A stretch of DNA of 40,887 nt from NCBI GenBank assembly GCA_902799665.1, contig CADCBK010000013.1:11392-52278 (forward strand). Reading direction: 5' to 3'. The translations under genes and the position numbers were made by a program. Of the stretch, positions 14,368-22,970 are shown piece after piece; position 1 is the first letter of the stretch, and every line of letters starts with the position of its first letter. The DNA comes from an uncultured Spirochaetaceae bacterium (GTDB lineage Bacteria > Spirochaetota > Spirochaetia > Treponematales > Treponemataceae). Under the pieces are notes generated by a model. It had not been told where the DNA came from. It was given only the letters and a program-made list of their open reading frames with translations, and made no database searches.

Positions 14368-15129
14368 TTATCTAAAAAGCGAAAATCCTGGACCCTTGGC
14401 GCCGGCCTTTATCCAGTTGAGGCTTTGCTTTAACGAAAGCTTAGCCTTAAGCTTGTCAACCTCGTCCATGTAGGAACAAATCCATTCGCTTAGCGTTCGG
14501 TCGCGTTTGGCAACCTCAATGTTTTGGTCGCCGTGGGCAAGCAATACCGTTACGTATTCGCGGCCTCCGTAAATCGCGGCGATGTTTTCCGCAAAGGCCT
14601 TGAAGGCTGCCGCGGCCGCCGCTACAAAGGGGCCCGACGCCATCGGGGTTGAAGCCCTAAGCGCTCCGTTTTTGCTTACGTCGCATTCGCTTGCGCAAGT
14701 CTTTATCAAAAAGGCAAGTTTTGGCGCGGCCGCTTTTTCTTCTTCCAAACCGCTTCCCATGCTGTATTTTTTTTCATAGCGGCCAAGAATTTCCAAGGCC
14801 AAGTATTGGTAGCCCAAAATCATTTCGTCAATGCTTTCGGAGCATTCTTGCGGAGTGAGCAAGCTGAATTTTGTGGCGTAGTATCCTTCGTCAAAATAAA
14901 GAACCGCCTCGTCGATTTTTCCAAATTCGGTCTCCGCATCCAATACCAAGGAACGGGCGCTTATGGGCGATGTTCTTGTCCATTCAAAGGCGCTGGTGTT
15001 TGGGGTTGACGCGGGCTTGGAGCCTTTGGGCGCCGTGACGGCCACGCTTCTCATTTTTACTTCGGCTCCGTCCACAAGGTCGGCGCCGTCAGGCAGGTTT
15101 TTGCCCGCAATCAAAATTGTTTTGCTCAT
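14368..15129 (-). CDS. Conserved protein of unknown function
   Basis: 253 aa, soluble, no signal peptide. The N-terminus TILIAGKNLPDGADLVDGAE and the segment FEWTRTSPISARSLVLDAE recall the layout of degenerate Rossmann/SDR-like proteins, but no cofactor motif or catalytic Tyr-x-x-x-Lys is evident. An alanine-rich helical stretch (AAAAAAFKAFAENIAAIYGG) follows. It lies 35 bp upstream of the MgtC-like gene on the same strand and is divergent from the symporter, sharing a palindromic promoter region whose arms contain both start codons. I recall similar proteins in Treponema but cannot name a function. Confidence 0.75.
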   Translation of the reverse strand: MSKTILIAGKNLPDGADLVDGAEVKMRSVAVTAPKGSKPASTPNTSAFEWTRTSPISARSLVLDAETEFGKIDEAVLYFDEGYYATKFSLLTPQECSESIDEMILGYQYLALEILGRYEKKYSMGSGLEEEKAAAPKLAFLIKTCASECDVSKNGALRASTPMASGPFVAAAAAAFKAFAENIAAIYGGREYVTVLLAHGDQNIEVAKRDRTLSEWICSYMDEVDKLKAKLSLKQSLNWIKAGAKGPGFSLFR

Positions 15130-15177
15130 ACCCCCATTGTAGCATAAATTTCCGTTTTATGCTACAATGGGGGTATG
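15127..15177. promoter_or_regulatory. Perfect 22-bp palindrome spanning both divergent start codons
   Basis: Arms 15127-15148 and 15156-15177 are exact reverse complements with a 7-base loop (TTTCCGT). Each arm ends in the ATG of one gene, and only 45 bases separate the two start codons. Each arm reads TATGCTACAAT then GGGGGT then ATG, so a -10-like box lies six bases before each start and messages may be leaderless. The symmetry would give identical promoters in both directions or a cruciform/operator. Confidence 0.7.
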
Positions 15178-16392
15178 AAACTTTGGCTAAAATATTTGAT
15201 CGGCGCCGCGCTTGGTTTGGCCGCCGCCTTGATTTTGCCGCTTGACTCTTTGCAGGGAGCGGCCGCTCTTTCGTTCATTACGGACATAATCGTCCGCGTC
15301 GGGCGCTACACCCTTTTGCCGCTTTTGTTTTTTTCCGGCATTATGGCCGTGGTCAGAATGCGCGAGGACGGCTTGCTCGTCCGCGCCTCCCTTTGGACTT
15401 TTGGCGTGATCGCGCTTTCGTCCCTTTTGCTTACCGCGCTTGGATTCATTTCCATCGTAATCGTCCGCCTTCCCCGCATTCCAATCACAACCGAGCGTGC
15501 GGCGGAGCTTTCCACTTTGGACTTAAAGGAATTTTGCAGGATGATTTTTCCCAATTCCGCCTTTGAGTCTTTGACGCAAGGCTCTTTCTTGCTTCCCGCT
15601 TTTTTCTTTGCCGTGATTATCGGAATCGGCTGCTGCATGGAACATTCCAACATCAAGCCGGTTCTTTCCTTGGCCGACGCGCTTAGCGAATTGTTCTACA
15701 ACGTCACAGTGATTTTTACGGAACTTTTTTCCGCCGGAATCGTCTTTGTAATGTGCAGCTGGGCCATCCAGTTCCGCGACGTTCTTAAGAGCGGAGTCTT
15801 TACGCCGTTGATAATCATGCTTGCGGTTGACTTTGTGATTTTGGCCGGAGCGATTTATCCGCTGATTGTTATTTCAGTTTGCCGAAACGGAAAGCCGCTA
15901 AAGGTCTTGCGCGCCTCTATCGCTCCTTTCTTGCTTGCCTTCCTCTCGGGCGACACCAACTTGGCTCTGCCTGTCGAAATCCGCCTTGGAAAAGAGGCTC
16001 TCGGAATTCGCCAGCGGGTCAACGGCTTTGCCTTTCCTCTCTTTTCAATCTTCGCCCGCGGCGGAACTGCCTTGGTTTCTATCATCAGCTTTGTCGTGAT
16101 TTGGAGGTCATACTCAACCTTGAACATCGAATTCTTCGACATGCTCGCGATTTCGATGACGGCTTTCTTGCTTTCTTTTGTGATGGGAAATCTTCCTGTA
16201 GGCGGAACTTTTGTAACGCTTACAATCTTGTGCTCTATCTTTGGCCGCGGAATGGAAACCGGCTACTTGCTCTTAAAGCCGGCCGCCGTTATAATCGGCT
16301 CTTTCTCGGCGCTCTTTGACGCGGCCACAGTAATGTTCGGCTGCTACATCGTGGCCAACAACACGCGCACAATCGAGCGCCACCGCGCTTAG
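15175..16392 (+). CDS. Sodium/proton:dicarboxylate symporter family transporter
   Basis: 405 aa, eight or so hydrophobic segments plus hairpins of the glutamate-transporter fold (PF00375 type). Visible family features are the serine/glycine-rich hairpin AFLSGDTNLALPVEI and the substrate loop MGNLPVGGTFVTLTI. It imports acidic amino acids or C4-dicarboxylates with sodium or protons across the inner membrane. The canonical NMDGTA sodium-binding motif is not visible and ARGGTALV stands near the expected place, so specificity is uncertain. The stop codon overlaps that of the convergent EAL gene by three bases. Confidence 0.85.
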   Translation: MKLWLKYLIGAALGLAAALILPLDSLQGAAALSFITDIIVRVGRYTLLPLLFFSGIMAVVRMREDGLLVRASLWTFGVIALSSLLLTALGFISIVIVRLPRIPITTERAAELSTLDLKEFCRMIFPNSAFESLTQGSFLLPAFFFAVIIGIGCCMEHSNIKPVLSLADALSELFYNVTVIFTELFSAGIVFVMCSWAIQFRDVLKSGVFTPLIIMLAVDFVILAGAIYPLIVISVCRNGKPLKVLRASIAPFLLAFLSGDTNLALPVEIRLGKEALGIRQRVNGFAFPLFSIFARGGTALVSIISFVVIWRSYSTLNIEFFDMLAISMTAFLLSFVMGNLPVGGTFVTLTILCSIFGRGMETGYLLLKPAAVIIGSFSALFDAATVMFGCYIVANNTRTIERHRA

Positions 16393-18128
16393 CTTATTTC
16401 TTCCGGTTCGTCGCTTTTTTGCGGAGCGTTGTCCCTAAAGTAGGGCTTGTTCTTGTCCAAGAAAGCGTATGACGAAACCGGTTTTCCAAAGAAAAAGCCT
16501 TGGAACTTGTCCGGCTTTAGCTTTGAAAGAATTTCCACGTCGTTCTCGGACTCGATTCCCTCAAGGCAAACTTTCATTCCCAAGTCGTGGGCCATGTTGA
16601 TTATGTGCTCAATGACGCGCCGCTCGCTGTCGCCGTCCTTTCCCTTGACGGCTTTGTGCACAAAAGTGTAGTCCAATTTAAGGGTGTTGGCGTGCAGGTT
16701 TTGCAAGTAGCGGAGGTTTGAATAGCCGGTTCCAAAATCGTCTATGTCAACGTTGATGCCCAGCTTGTGCAGCTCGTCAAAAAGCCGCTGCAGCTCGTCG
16801 TGGTCTATGTAGCCAGACTCGGTTATTTCAAGCGTGATGTTGCTTGGGTTCACCTTCGTTTTTTCCAGCGCGCACTCCACGTCAAAGAGGATGTCGCTGC
16901 GTTCAATTTGAACGTAGCTAAGGTTCACGCTCATGTGGAAATTCTTGTCGTACTGGTTCCAAACGTGGCACTGGTTGAAGGCTTTCATCAAAATCCAGCG
17001 GCCTACGGGAGCCATAAGGCCCGTCTCTTCCAAAACAGGAATGACTTGGTCGGCGGGAAGCTTTTCGGAATTGGGCGGGCCCCAGCGCAAAAGCGCCTCC
17101 GCTCCGATTACATGAACCTTGCGTCCGTCTGTTTTTGAGTCAAACTCAGTCGCGTCGATGACAGGCTGGTAGTAAATCTCAAAGCCGCTAAAGTTGTTCT
17201 TGACGGATTCGCGCAGCTTGTCGCGCAAGTCCAGCTGGTTTATGTGGCGGGAGTATTCGGAATTGTTGAAAAAGTACAAGTTGTTCTTTCCGCTCTTCCT
17301 TCCCATTGAAAGGGAGAAGTCCGCCTTTTTTATCAATTCCTTAAGGTCGCTCATGTCGTTGATGAAGGCGACTATTCCCGCCGAAATCGTGAAGACCACC
17401 GAGTAGTCCAAGTCAAATTCGATGTCGCTTATGCGGCGCTTTAAGTTTTGGTAAAGGTTCTGCGCGTCGGTGGCTGTTCCTCCGCCGATGTTGAGCATCG
17501 CTATTTTGTTGCCGCTGATTCTATAGGCGCGGGTCGAGTCCTCTTGCGCGTCCACGCAAGTTTTGGCCACAATGTTGAAGATGTTGTCGCCAACTTCAAG
17601 TCCAAGGCTGGCGTTTATGTGCTCCAAGCCTTCGATGCGGATGGCCAGAATAAAGCCCGAAACGTTTCCGCGCTTTCGCCGCGCCTCGTTGTAGTCTGAA
17701 ACCATCTGCGCCTCAAGCGGAAGGCCTGTTATGTCGTCGTGCTTGCTTGATTTTAAGCGGATTGTTCCAGTCAAGATTTTGGCCGGCGGAATGTACTTTG
17801 CCCTTATCGCCACGGGAACGAAATTGTTGTCCGGCGTTTGGAAACGGCATTCAACGATAAAGTCGTTTGACGAGCTTTCGTCGTTCACAATCCTTTTAAA
17901 GCATTCGGACAAAAGCGCCTTGTCGTCGGGATGGACGATTTCATATGCCGTTTTAATCGCGTTTGGAAAATTTGACGATGGAATATTTATCTGTTTGACA
18001 CATTCGTCGCTTATCGAGCAAGTGTCGGTGTTGAGGTCAATTAAGAATATAAAGTCGTTCAAGTCCGAATCTTTGACCGAAGCCGAAAATTTCTTGGGCT
18101 TGAAAATATTGCTCTTTGTGTCTTCCAT
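16389..18128 (-). CDS. PAS / degenerate GGDEF / EAL c-di-GMP phosphodiesterase
   Basis: 579 aa, cytoplasmic. A PAS-like sensor (about 25-120) leads into a degenerate GGDEF domain (about 135-290; the signature is replaced by RISGNKIAMLN, so no cyclase activity is expected) and a complete EAL domain (about 310-560). The EAL residues are in place: EALLRW, NLSYVQ, LEITESG, DDFGTGYSNL, KLDYTF, LEGIE and FQGFFFG. It should hydrolyse c-di-GMP to pGpG, perhaps gated by the PAS and GGDEF-like modules. A GGDEF cyclase is encoded divergently 185 bp away. The intergenic DNA is AT-rich with no other gene. Confidence 0.92.
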   Translation of the reverse strand: MEDTKSNIFKPKKFSASVKDSDLNDFIFLIDLNTDTCSISDECVKQINIPSSNFPNAIKTAYEIVHPDDKALLSECFKRIVNDESSSNDFIVECRFQTPDNNFVPVAIRAKYIPPAKILTGTIRLKSSKHDDITGLPLEAQMVSDYNEARRKRGNVSGFILAIRIEGLEHINASLGLEVGDNIFNIVAKTCVDAQEDSTRAYRISGNKIAMLNIGGGTATDAQNLYQNLKRRISDIEFDLDYSVVFTISAGIVAFINDMSDLKELIKKADFSLSMGRKSGKNNLYFFNNSEYSRHINQLDLRDKLRESVKNNFSGFEIYYQPVIDATEFDSKTDGRKVHVIGAEALLRWGPPNSEKLPADQVIPVLEETGLMAPVGRWILMKAFNQCHVWNQYDKNFHMSVNLSYVQIERSDILFDVECALEKTKVNPSNITLEITESGYIDHDELQRLFDELHKLGINVDIDDFGTGYSNLRYLQNLHANTLKLDYTFVHKAVKGKDGDSERRVIEHIINMAHDLGMKVCLEGIESENDVEILSKLKPDKFQGFFFGKPVSSYAFLDKNKPYFRDNAPQKSDEPEEIS

Positions 18129-18279
18129 AATAAAACTTAAACTTTTATAATTTTTCCGAATTATATATCATTTTCGGCGTAAAAACAATCTAAATTTTGA
18201 AAAAAATGGCTTTTTTTGGGAAAAATCGTGCTTTTTTCACGTTTTTTTAGTGAGTTTCAATAGGAAAAACGGAAAAATA

Positions 18280-18308
18280 TTTACAAAAAGGCCTTTTTGG
18301 GTTATCAT
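18280..18308 (+). promoter_or_regulatory. Promoter of the GGDEF gene
   Basis: TTTACA (18280-18285), 17-bp spacer, TATCAT (18303-18308). The start site at about 18315 lies after the in-frame TTG at 18314, which favours ATG 18326 as the start codon. Confidence 0.6.
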
Positions 18309-18325
18309 AGCCATTGGATTTTGCG

Positions 18326-19420
18326 ATGTTTTTTATAAGGCGCTTTTTTTTGACTGGCGAAAAAGATCTCTTTAACAATAACTATAAGGCGGCTGAAGAC
18401 TTTTCTTCGGCGGTCATTCCGGTTGTCAGCGCCATTTTGGGAATAATTCTAATGGGCCTGGCCGTCGCTTCGTTCAGCCTGGACTTTGACGAGTTGGTTC
18501 GCAAAGTCTATATCTTGTTTTTTTTCATAAATCTTGCCTATATCGCGCTTTACTATGTTGTCAAGAGATTTTTCAAGAAATGCGTGATTCCCTTTGTCTA
18601 TCTTTTCTTCGCGATGTATTTTGCGTTCGCCATTTTGGTAAGCTATGCCAACGGCTTTACGCGGGAATACGTGTCGGTGGTTTGCGTCATCTTCATCATG
18701 CCGATCTTGATTTTGGACAGAAGCTACAGGGTGACCATTTTCACCAGCGCCGCCCTTTTGATCAGCCTTTACGTTTCGTTCCGCAAAAAGACGCCGCATC
18801 TTTTTAGCCAGGATGTCGTCAACCTTTTGGTCTATTACTTTGCCGGAATGGTTATGGGCCGCAGCGTCCGCATGAGCCGCCTTAAGGGCTACGACAGCGA
18901 GCGCGTTTTGACCATAGAGCGAAACACCGACTCTTTGACCAAGCTGGCCAACAGGCGAAAGCTGTTTGAGTATTTGCGGCGCGGAAACGAAAGCCTTTTA
19001 ATGAGGCCCACCGGAATGTTCATGATAGACATAGACCACTTTAAGCAGTACAACGACCATTACGGCCACCGCGCCGGCGACATTTGCCTGGGCCTTATAG
19101 GAAGGTGTTTCGCGGATTTTGGCGAAAAGCGCAAGATGAAATTTTTCCGCTACGGCGGCGAGGAGTTTTGCGGCCTCTGCTGGTCCATGGATTACTTGGA
19201 GTTGGCCTCTTGCGCGGAGGAGCTTTTGCAGGCCGTCCGCGACCTTAGAATTCTTTTTAACATAGACGGCTCCTCCAATGGCGTCGTGACTATAAGCGTT
19301 GGCTACGCCGCCTTTGGCCGCGAGGAAAGCGACTACAATTTTGAGACAATGATTAAGGTCACCGACGCCGCCCTCTACAGCGCCAAGGCTCATGGCCGCA
19401 ATTGCGCCCGCGGAAGTTAA
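18326..19420 (+). CDS. Membrane-bound diguanylate cyclase (GGDEF)
   Basis: 364 aa. Five to six transmembrane helices (about 25-190) are followed by a GGDEF domain (about 200-364) with metal ligand MIDIDHFKQYND and active motif RYGGEEF. It should make c-di-GMP from two GTP at the inner membrane. The inhibitory I-site (RxxD five residues before GGEEF) is absent; the residues there are RKMKFF, so product inhibition may be lacking. It is paired with the EAL protein upstream. The start is set by the promoter position, and no clear Shine-Dalgarno is visible. Confidence 0.9.
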   Translation: MFFIRRFFLTGEKDLFNNNYKAAEDFSSAVIPVVSAILGIILMGLAVASFSLDFDELVRKVYILFFFINLAYIALYYVVKRFFKKCVIPFVYLFFAMYFAFAILVSYANGFTREYVSVVCVIFIMPILILDRSYRVTIFTSAALLISLYVSFRKKTPHLFSQDVVNLLVYYFAGMVMGRSVRMSRLKGYDSERVLTIERNTDSLTKLANRRKLFEYLRRGNESLLMRPTGMFMIDIDHFKQYNDHYGHRAGDICLGLIGRCFADFGEKRKMKFFRYGGEEFCGLCWSMDYLELASCAEELLQAVRDLRILFNIDGSSNGVVTISVGYAAFGREESDYNFETMIKVTDAALYSAKAHGRNCARGS

Positions 19421-19480
19421 GCCGCTCACGCGGCATTATGGCAATGAAATTATCCACTGGTCCGCTCGCGCGGACTGTCA

Positions 19481-19509
19481 TTGACGCTTGCGCAAAAATG
19501 CAATATCTT
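19481..19509 (+). promoter_or_regulatory. Promoter of the lemA-TPM operon
   Basis: TTGACG (19481-19486), 17-bp spacer, TATCTT (19504-19509). The start site would fall at about 19516-19517, the lemA ATG, so the message is likely leaderless. Two small hairpins (GCCGC..GCGGC at about 19422 and GTCCGC..GCGGAC at about 19460) lie between the GGDEF stop and this promoter. Confidence 0.55.
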
Positions 19510-19516
19510 ATAAAGC

Positions 19517-20119
19517 ATGACTAGCAAAACAAAGAACATTTTAATTGTGGTCGCCGCGATTGTCGTCGTGGTTTTTGGGCTTTACCGCTTTTTTGTCGGA
19601 AACTACAACACGATTGTGGCTTATGACGAAAACGTCGAGGCGCAGTGGGCGCAGGTTCAAAACCAGTGCCAGCGCCGCGCCGATTTGATTCCCAACCTTG
19701 TGTCTACTGTAAAAGGCTACGCCAGCCACGAAAAGGACACCTTTGTCCAAGTGACTCAGGCGCGCGCGGCGGCCGAGGGCTTTGCCGGAGCGGGCGTTCC
19801 GCAAAACGCGCAGGAAATGGAAAAATACCAGGCCGCCCAAAACACTTTGACCGCGGGCGTTAGAAGCCTTTTGGCCGTCGCCGAAAACTACCCGGAGCTT
19901 AAGGCCAACGAAAATTTCCTGGCCTTGCAAGACCAGCTTGAAGGAACAGAAAACCGCATAGCCGTGGCCCGCCAGGATTACAACAAGGCGGTTCAGCGAT
20001 ACAACACTTTCATCAGGACTTTCCCGCAAAGCATAATCGCAAGCCAGCGCGGCTTTGAAAAACGGCCGCAGTTCGCAGCCAGTCAGGAAGCGCAGTCCGC
20101 TCCCAAGGTTGAGTTTTAG
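19517..20119 (+). CDS. lemA: LemA family protein
   Basis: 200 aa. One N-terminal membrane helix (about 7-27) is followed by the LemA helical domain with NVEAQWAQVQNQCQRRADLI and NLVSTVKGYASHEKDTF. Family members are inner-membrane anchored with the bulk outside the cytoplasm; function is not established. It is the first of three genes, followed by two TPM-domain genes, a combination common in bacteria. No Shine-Dalgarno precedes the ATG. The stop TAG shares its G with the GTG start of the next gene. Confidence 0.93.
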   Translation: MTSKTKNILIVVAAIVVVVFGLYRFFVGNYNTIVAYDENVEAQWAQVQNQCQRRADLIPNLVSTVKGYASHEKDTFVQVTQARAAAEGFAGAGVPQNAQEMEKYQAAQNTLTAGVRSLLAVAENYPELKANENFLALQDQLEGTENRIAVARQDYNKAVQRYNTFIRTFPQSIIASQRGFEKRPQFAASQEAQSAPKVEF

Positions 20120-20817
20120 TGAACTCTAAGACGCTTGTTAAAAAATACAATTTGTCCAAAGAGGCATTGGACCGCGTAAGCCAAAGCATTAAAAAGGCCG
20201 AAAGCAAAAGTTCGGGCGAGATTGTTTTGGCTTTGGCGGCGGAGAGCAGCGACTATTCGATTTGGGAGCTTTTCGCCGCGCTGGTCGTCTCTCTTTTGGC
20301 CACGATTGTTTTGCTTCCTTTTGCCGAAAACATCCGCGCCTATTACGAATCGCTCAATTGGGCCTCGCCTGAGTGGTATCTTCCGGCAATCTACACTTTC
20401 ACAAGCTTTTCGCTGATTCTATTGTTCTTTGGCCTCTTTAACTTGTTCGAGCCGCTTGACAGGCTTGTGATTCCCCGCGCCTTTAGGACCAAGGCCGTAA
20501 GCGAGCGGGCCTTGCGGACTTTTTGCGAGCAAGGGGTTTACGCCACGCGGGAACGCACTGGAATCTTGATTTACGTTTCGTTCTTGGAAAAGCAGGCCCG
20601 CGTTTTGGCCGACGAAGGCATCGCAAAAAAAATCGGGCCCGACTTGTGGGGCTTGATTGTAAACGGCCTTGTTGAGGAAATCGGAAGGAAGAACGCCGAA
20701 GCCGCCTTTTGCGAGGCGGTGGAAAAATGCGGCGACCTTTTGGCGCAATATTTTCCGGCCCGAGAGGACGACAATCCCGACGAGCTTGACGATGGAGTTG
20801 TGATTTTAGACCGCTGA
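20119..20817 (+). CDS. TPM-domain membrane protein
   Basis: 232 aa starting GTG, translationally coupled to lemA by a one-base overlap. TPM-type alpha/beta segments (KKAESKSSGEIVLALAAESS and TRERTGILIYVSFLEKQARVLADEGI) surround two central membrane helices (about 50-70 and 90-112). TPM domains (YgcG/Psb32-like) are proposed to help assembly or repair of membrane complexes or have phosphatase activity. The C-terminus is acidic. It forms an operon with the following YgcG-type gene, only two bases downstream. Confidence 0.85.
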   Translation: MNSKTLVKKYNLSKEALDRVSQSIKKAESKSSGEIVLALAAESSDYSIWELFAALVVSLLATIVLLPFAENIRAYYESLNWASPEWYLPAIYTFTSFSLILLFFGLFNLFEPLDRLVIPRAFRTKAVSERALRTFCEQGVYATRERTGILIYVSFLEKQARVLADEGIAKKIGPDLWGLIVNGLVEEIGRKNAEAAFCEAVEKCGDLLAQYFPAREDDNPDELDDGVVILDR

Positions 20818-20819
20818 TT

Positions 20820-21602
20820 ATGACGATGAAAAAAATTGCCATCTTTTTTTTGGCGGCTTTTTTTGCCGCGAATCTTTTTTCTCTTGACGTTCCCGAACTT
20901 ACGGGGCCTGTCATGGACACTGCCAATATCATGAGCCAAGAGAGGCGGCAGGCGCTTGAGGAATACCTTTTGCAGGTGGACCAAAATTCCACAGCGCAAA
21001 TCGCGGTCCTTACAATTCCGTCGCTTGAAGGCGAGTCATTGGAAGAATACGCGATAAAAGTCGCGCGCGAGTGGCAGCTTGGCGAAAGCGAGGACAACAA
21101 GGGCGTCTTGCTTTTGGTGGCCTACAAAGAAAGGAAAATCCGCATAGAAGCGGGCTACGGCGCCGAGGGCGACCTTACCGACGCCAAGTGCGGCATGATT
21201 ATCAGAAACGTAATCGCCCCCGAATTTCAAAAGGACAATTATTCAGGCGGAATCGTCCAAGGCGCCAAGGCCATTGCGGGAATCGTCGCGCGCGACGCGG
21301 AAGGAAACGAGGTTTCGATTGAAGATGACGACGACGACGATTGGGCCGCGGCCCTTATAATGGGAGTCTTTTGGATAATTTGGTTCGTCATGTTCTCTGG
21401 CGGAATGGCCACAAAGTTCCGGGCCTTAAGCTGGCTTCCTTGGGCTTCGTGGTTCATCAGCCACCAGGGAAAGGGCGGCGGCCACGACAGTTTCTTTGGC
21501 TCGTCGTCAGGCTTTGGCGGAAGCTCAAGCGGCTTTGGCGGCGGGGGATTCAGCGGAGGCGGCGGAGGCTTTGGCGGCGGCGGAGCAAGCGGCGGCTGGT
21601 GA
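20820..21602 (+). CDS. YgcG-family TPM-domain protein with Gly/Ser-rich tail
   Basis: 260 aa. A signal peptide (MTMKKIAIFFLAAFFAANLF) precedes a periplasmic TPM domain (about 22-150: VMDTANIMS, QIAVLTIPSLEGESLEEYA, GVLLLVAYKERKIRIEAGYG, IIRNVIAPEFQ), an acidic linker (EDDDDDD), one membrane helix (about 178-200) and a C-terminal FGGSSSGFGGGG repeat tail typical of the family. It is the third gene of the lemA cluster and probably works with LemA at the membrane. It begins two bases after the previous stop. Confidence 0.88.
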   Translation: MTMKKIAIFFLAAFFAANLFSLDVPELTGPVMDTANIMSQERRQALEEYLLQVDQNSTAQIAVLTIPSLEGESLEEYAIKVAREWQLGESEDNKGVLLLVAYKERKIRIEAGYGAEGDLTDAKCGMIIRNVIAPEFQKDNYSGGIVQGAKAIAGIVARDAEGNEVSIEDDDDDDWAAALIMGVFWIIWFVMFSGGMATKFRALSWLPWASWFISHQGKGGGHDSFFGSSSGFGGSSSGFGGGGFSGGGGGFGGGGASGGW

Positions 21603-21660
21603 GCGGCCGCTTGCGGCAAATCTCGCGCTAACAGACGTACTTTTTAATTAGGAGTGAACA

Positions 21661-22887
21661 ATGCATCAGATAATTACAAGTTTGCTTGAAACGGACATGT
21701 ACAAGTTCAGCATGGGGCAGGCGATATTCCACCAGTTCCCCAGCTACATGACGATGTGGGACTTTAAGTGCCGCAACAAGGACGTAAAGTTTACGCCGGA
21801 AATGGTGGAAGAAATCCGCAGCCAGATAAAAGCCTATTGCGAGCTTTCGTTTAACGAGGACGAGCTGGGCTACCTTAAGAAAATCGAATGGATCAAGCGC
21901 GACTACGTTGACTACTTGCGCTTGTGGCATCCGCGCTTTGAGGAATTTAAAATCCGCGCGACGGATTCCGGCTGCGGCCTTGAAATAGAGACCTTTGGCA
22001 CTTGGGCCAACACTTCCTTTTACGAAATACCGACCTTGGCTATCGTCAACGAAGTTTATTTTAGGATGGCCCACAATTACGACGACCTTTATAAAAGCTT
22101 TAAGGAGCGCGCCGACAAAAAGGTTCAGGCTTTGGTTGACGGAACTTGGAACATCGGAGGCTTTTCGGAATTTGGAATGCGCCGCCGCCTTAGCTCCGAG
22201 GCCCAGGAATACGTGATTCAAAAAATTTTGGACGCGCAAAAAAACGGCGGCTTCAAGGATTCCTATTTTGTGGGAACAAGCAACGTTTTCCTTGCAAAAA
22301 AAATGGGCGTAAAGCCAATCGGCACGATGGCGCACGAGTTTGTCCAGTGCGTGGGCCAGGGCGACAGAAAGCATAATCCCGCGTATTCAAACTGGTTCAT
22401 GCTTGAAGCCTGGGTAAAAGAATACGGCGTCCTTAACGGAATCGCCCTTACCGACACCGTTGGCACCGACGTCTTTTTGCGCGACTTTAGAAAAACCTAC
22501 GCCACGCTCTTTAGCGGCGTCCGCCACGATTCCGGCGACCCCTACGCTTGGGGCCAAAAGCTAATCGAGCACTACAAGTCTCTTGGCATCGACCCAAAGA
22601 CCAAAAGCCTTATGTTCAGCGACAGCTTGGACTTTGAGCGCGCGTCCGCCATTTACGCGCATTTTAAGGACAAGGCGCGCGTGGCTTTTGGCATAGGCAC
22701 CTACCTTGCCAACGACACCGACGTGGAGCCGCTCAACATCGTGATGAAAGTCACCGAATGCAACGACGGCCCCGTGGCCAAGCTTTCCGACGTTGAAGGA
22801 AAGAACATGTGCAAGGACCCGGCCTACATCGACTACCTTACGCGAGCCATCAACTGGCGCTTGGAGCATAAGGAACTGGACTTTTAG
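21661..22887 (+). CDS. pncB: Nicotinate phosphoribosyltransferase
   Basis: 408 aa, the usual size. Family landmarks: LLETDMYKFSMGQAIF at the N-terminus, GGFSEFGMRRR, GTSNVFLAKKMGVKPIGTMAHE with the catalytic/phosphoribosyl histidine region, LTDTVGTDVFLRDF and FSGVRHDSGDPY. It converts nicotinate and PRPP to nicotinate mononucleotide in NAD salvage (Preiss-Handler route). AGGAG eight bases upstream sets the ATG. No clear terminator follows; instead a displaced copy of a neighbouring XRE gene's 3' end begins 13 bases after the stop. Confidence 0.95.
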   Translation: MHQIITSLLETDMYKFSMGQAIFHQFPSYMTMWDFKCRNKDVKFTPEMVEEIRSQIKAYCELSFNEDELGYLKKIEWIKRDYVDYLRLWHPRFEEFKIRATDSGCGLEIETFGTWANTSFYEIPTLAIVNEVYFRMAHNYDDLYKSFKERADKKVQALVDGTWNIGGFSEFGMRRRLSSEAQEYVIQKILDAQKNGGFKDSYFVGTSNVFLAKKMGVKPIGTMAHEFVQCVGQGDRKHNPAYSNWFMLEAWVKEYGVLNGIALTDTVGTDVFLRDFRKTYATLFSGVRHDSGDPYAWGQKLIEHYKSLGIDPKTKSLMFSDSLDFERASAIYAHFKDKARVAFGIGTYLANDTDVEPLNIVMKVTECNDGPVAKLSDVEGKNMCKDPAYIDYLTRAINWRLEHKELDF

Positions 22888-22899
22888 CCGCTCGCGCCT

Positions 22900-22970
22900 T
22901 TACAGTTTTCCGACGGAACTGTCAAAATATTCAACCATGCTTTTGTTCAGTTTTTCGTAAAGGCCGCTTG
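22900..22970 (-). repeat. Displaced copy of an XRE gene 3' end (left copy)
   Basis: 71 bp, 69 identical to 23965-24035 (offset 1065; mismatches 22915 and 22967). It contains the coding end and stop of the XRE gene. It sits just after pncB and overlaps, in another frame, the last codons of the 74-aa gene at 22947. Confidence 0.88.

Noticed and set aside
21239..21619. 126-aa proline-rich reading frame on the minus strand
   Set aside because: It is the mirror of the Gly/Ser-rich tail of the YgcG-type protein and has no ribosome site or homology.
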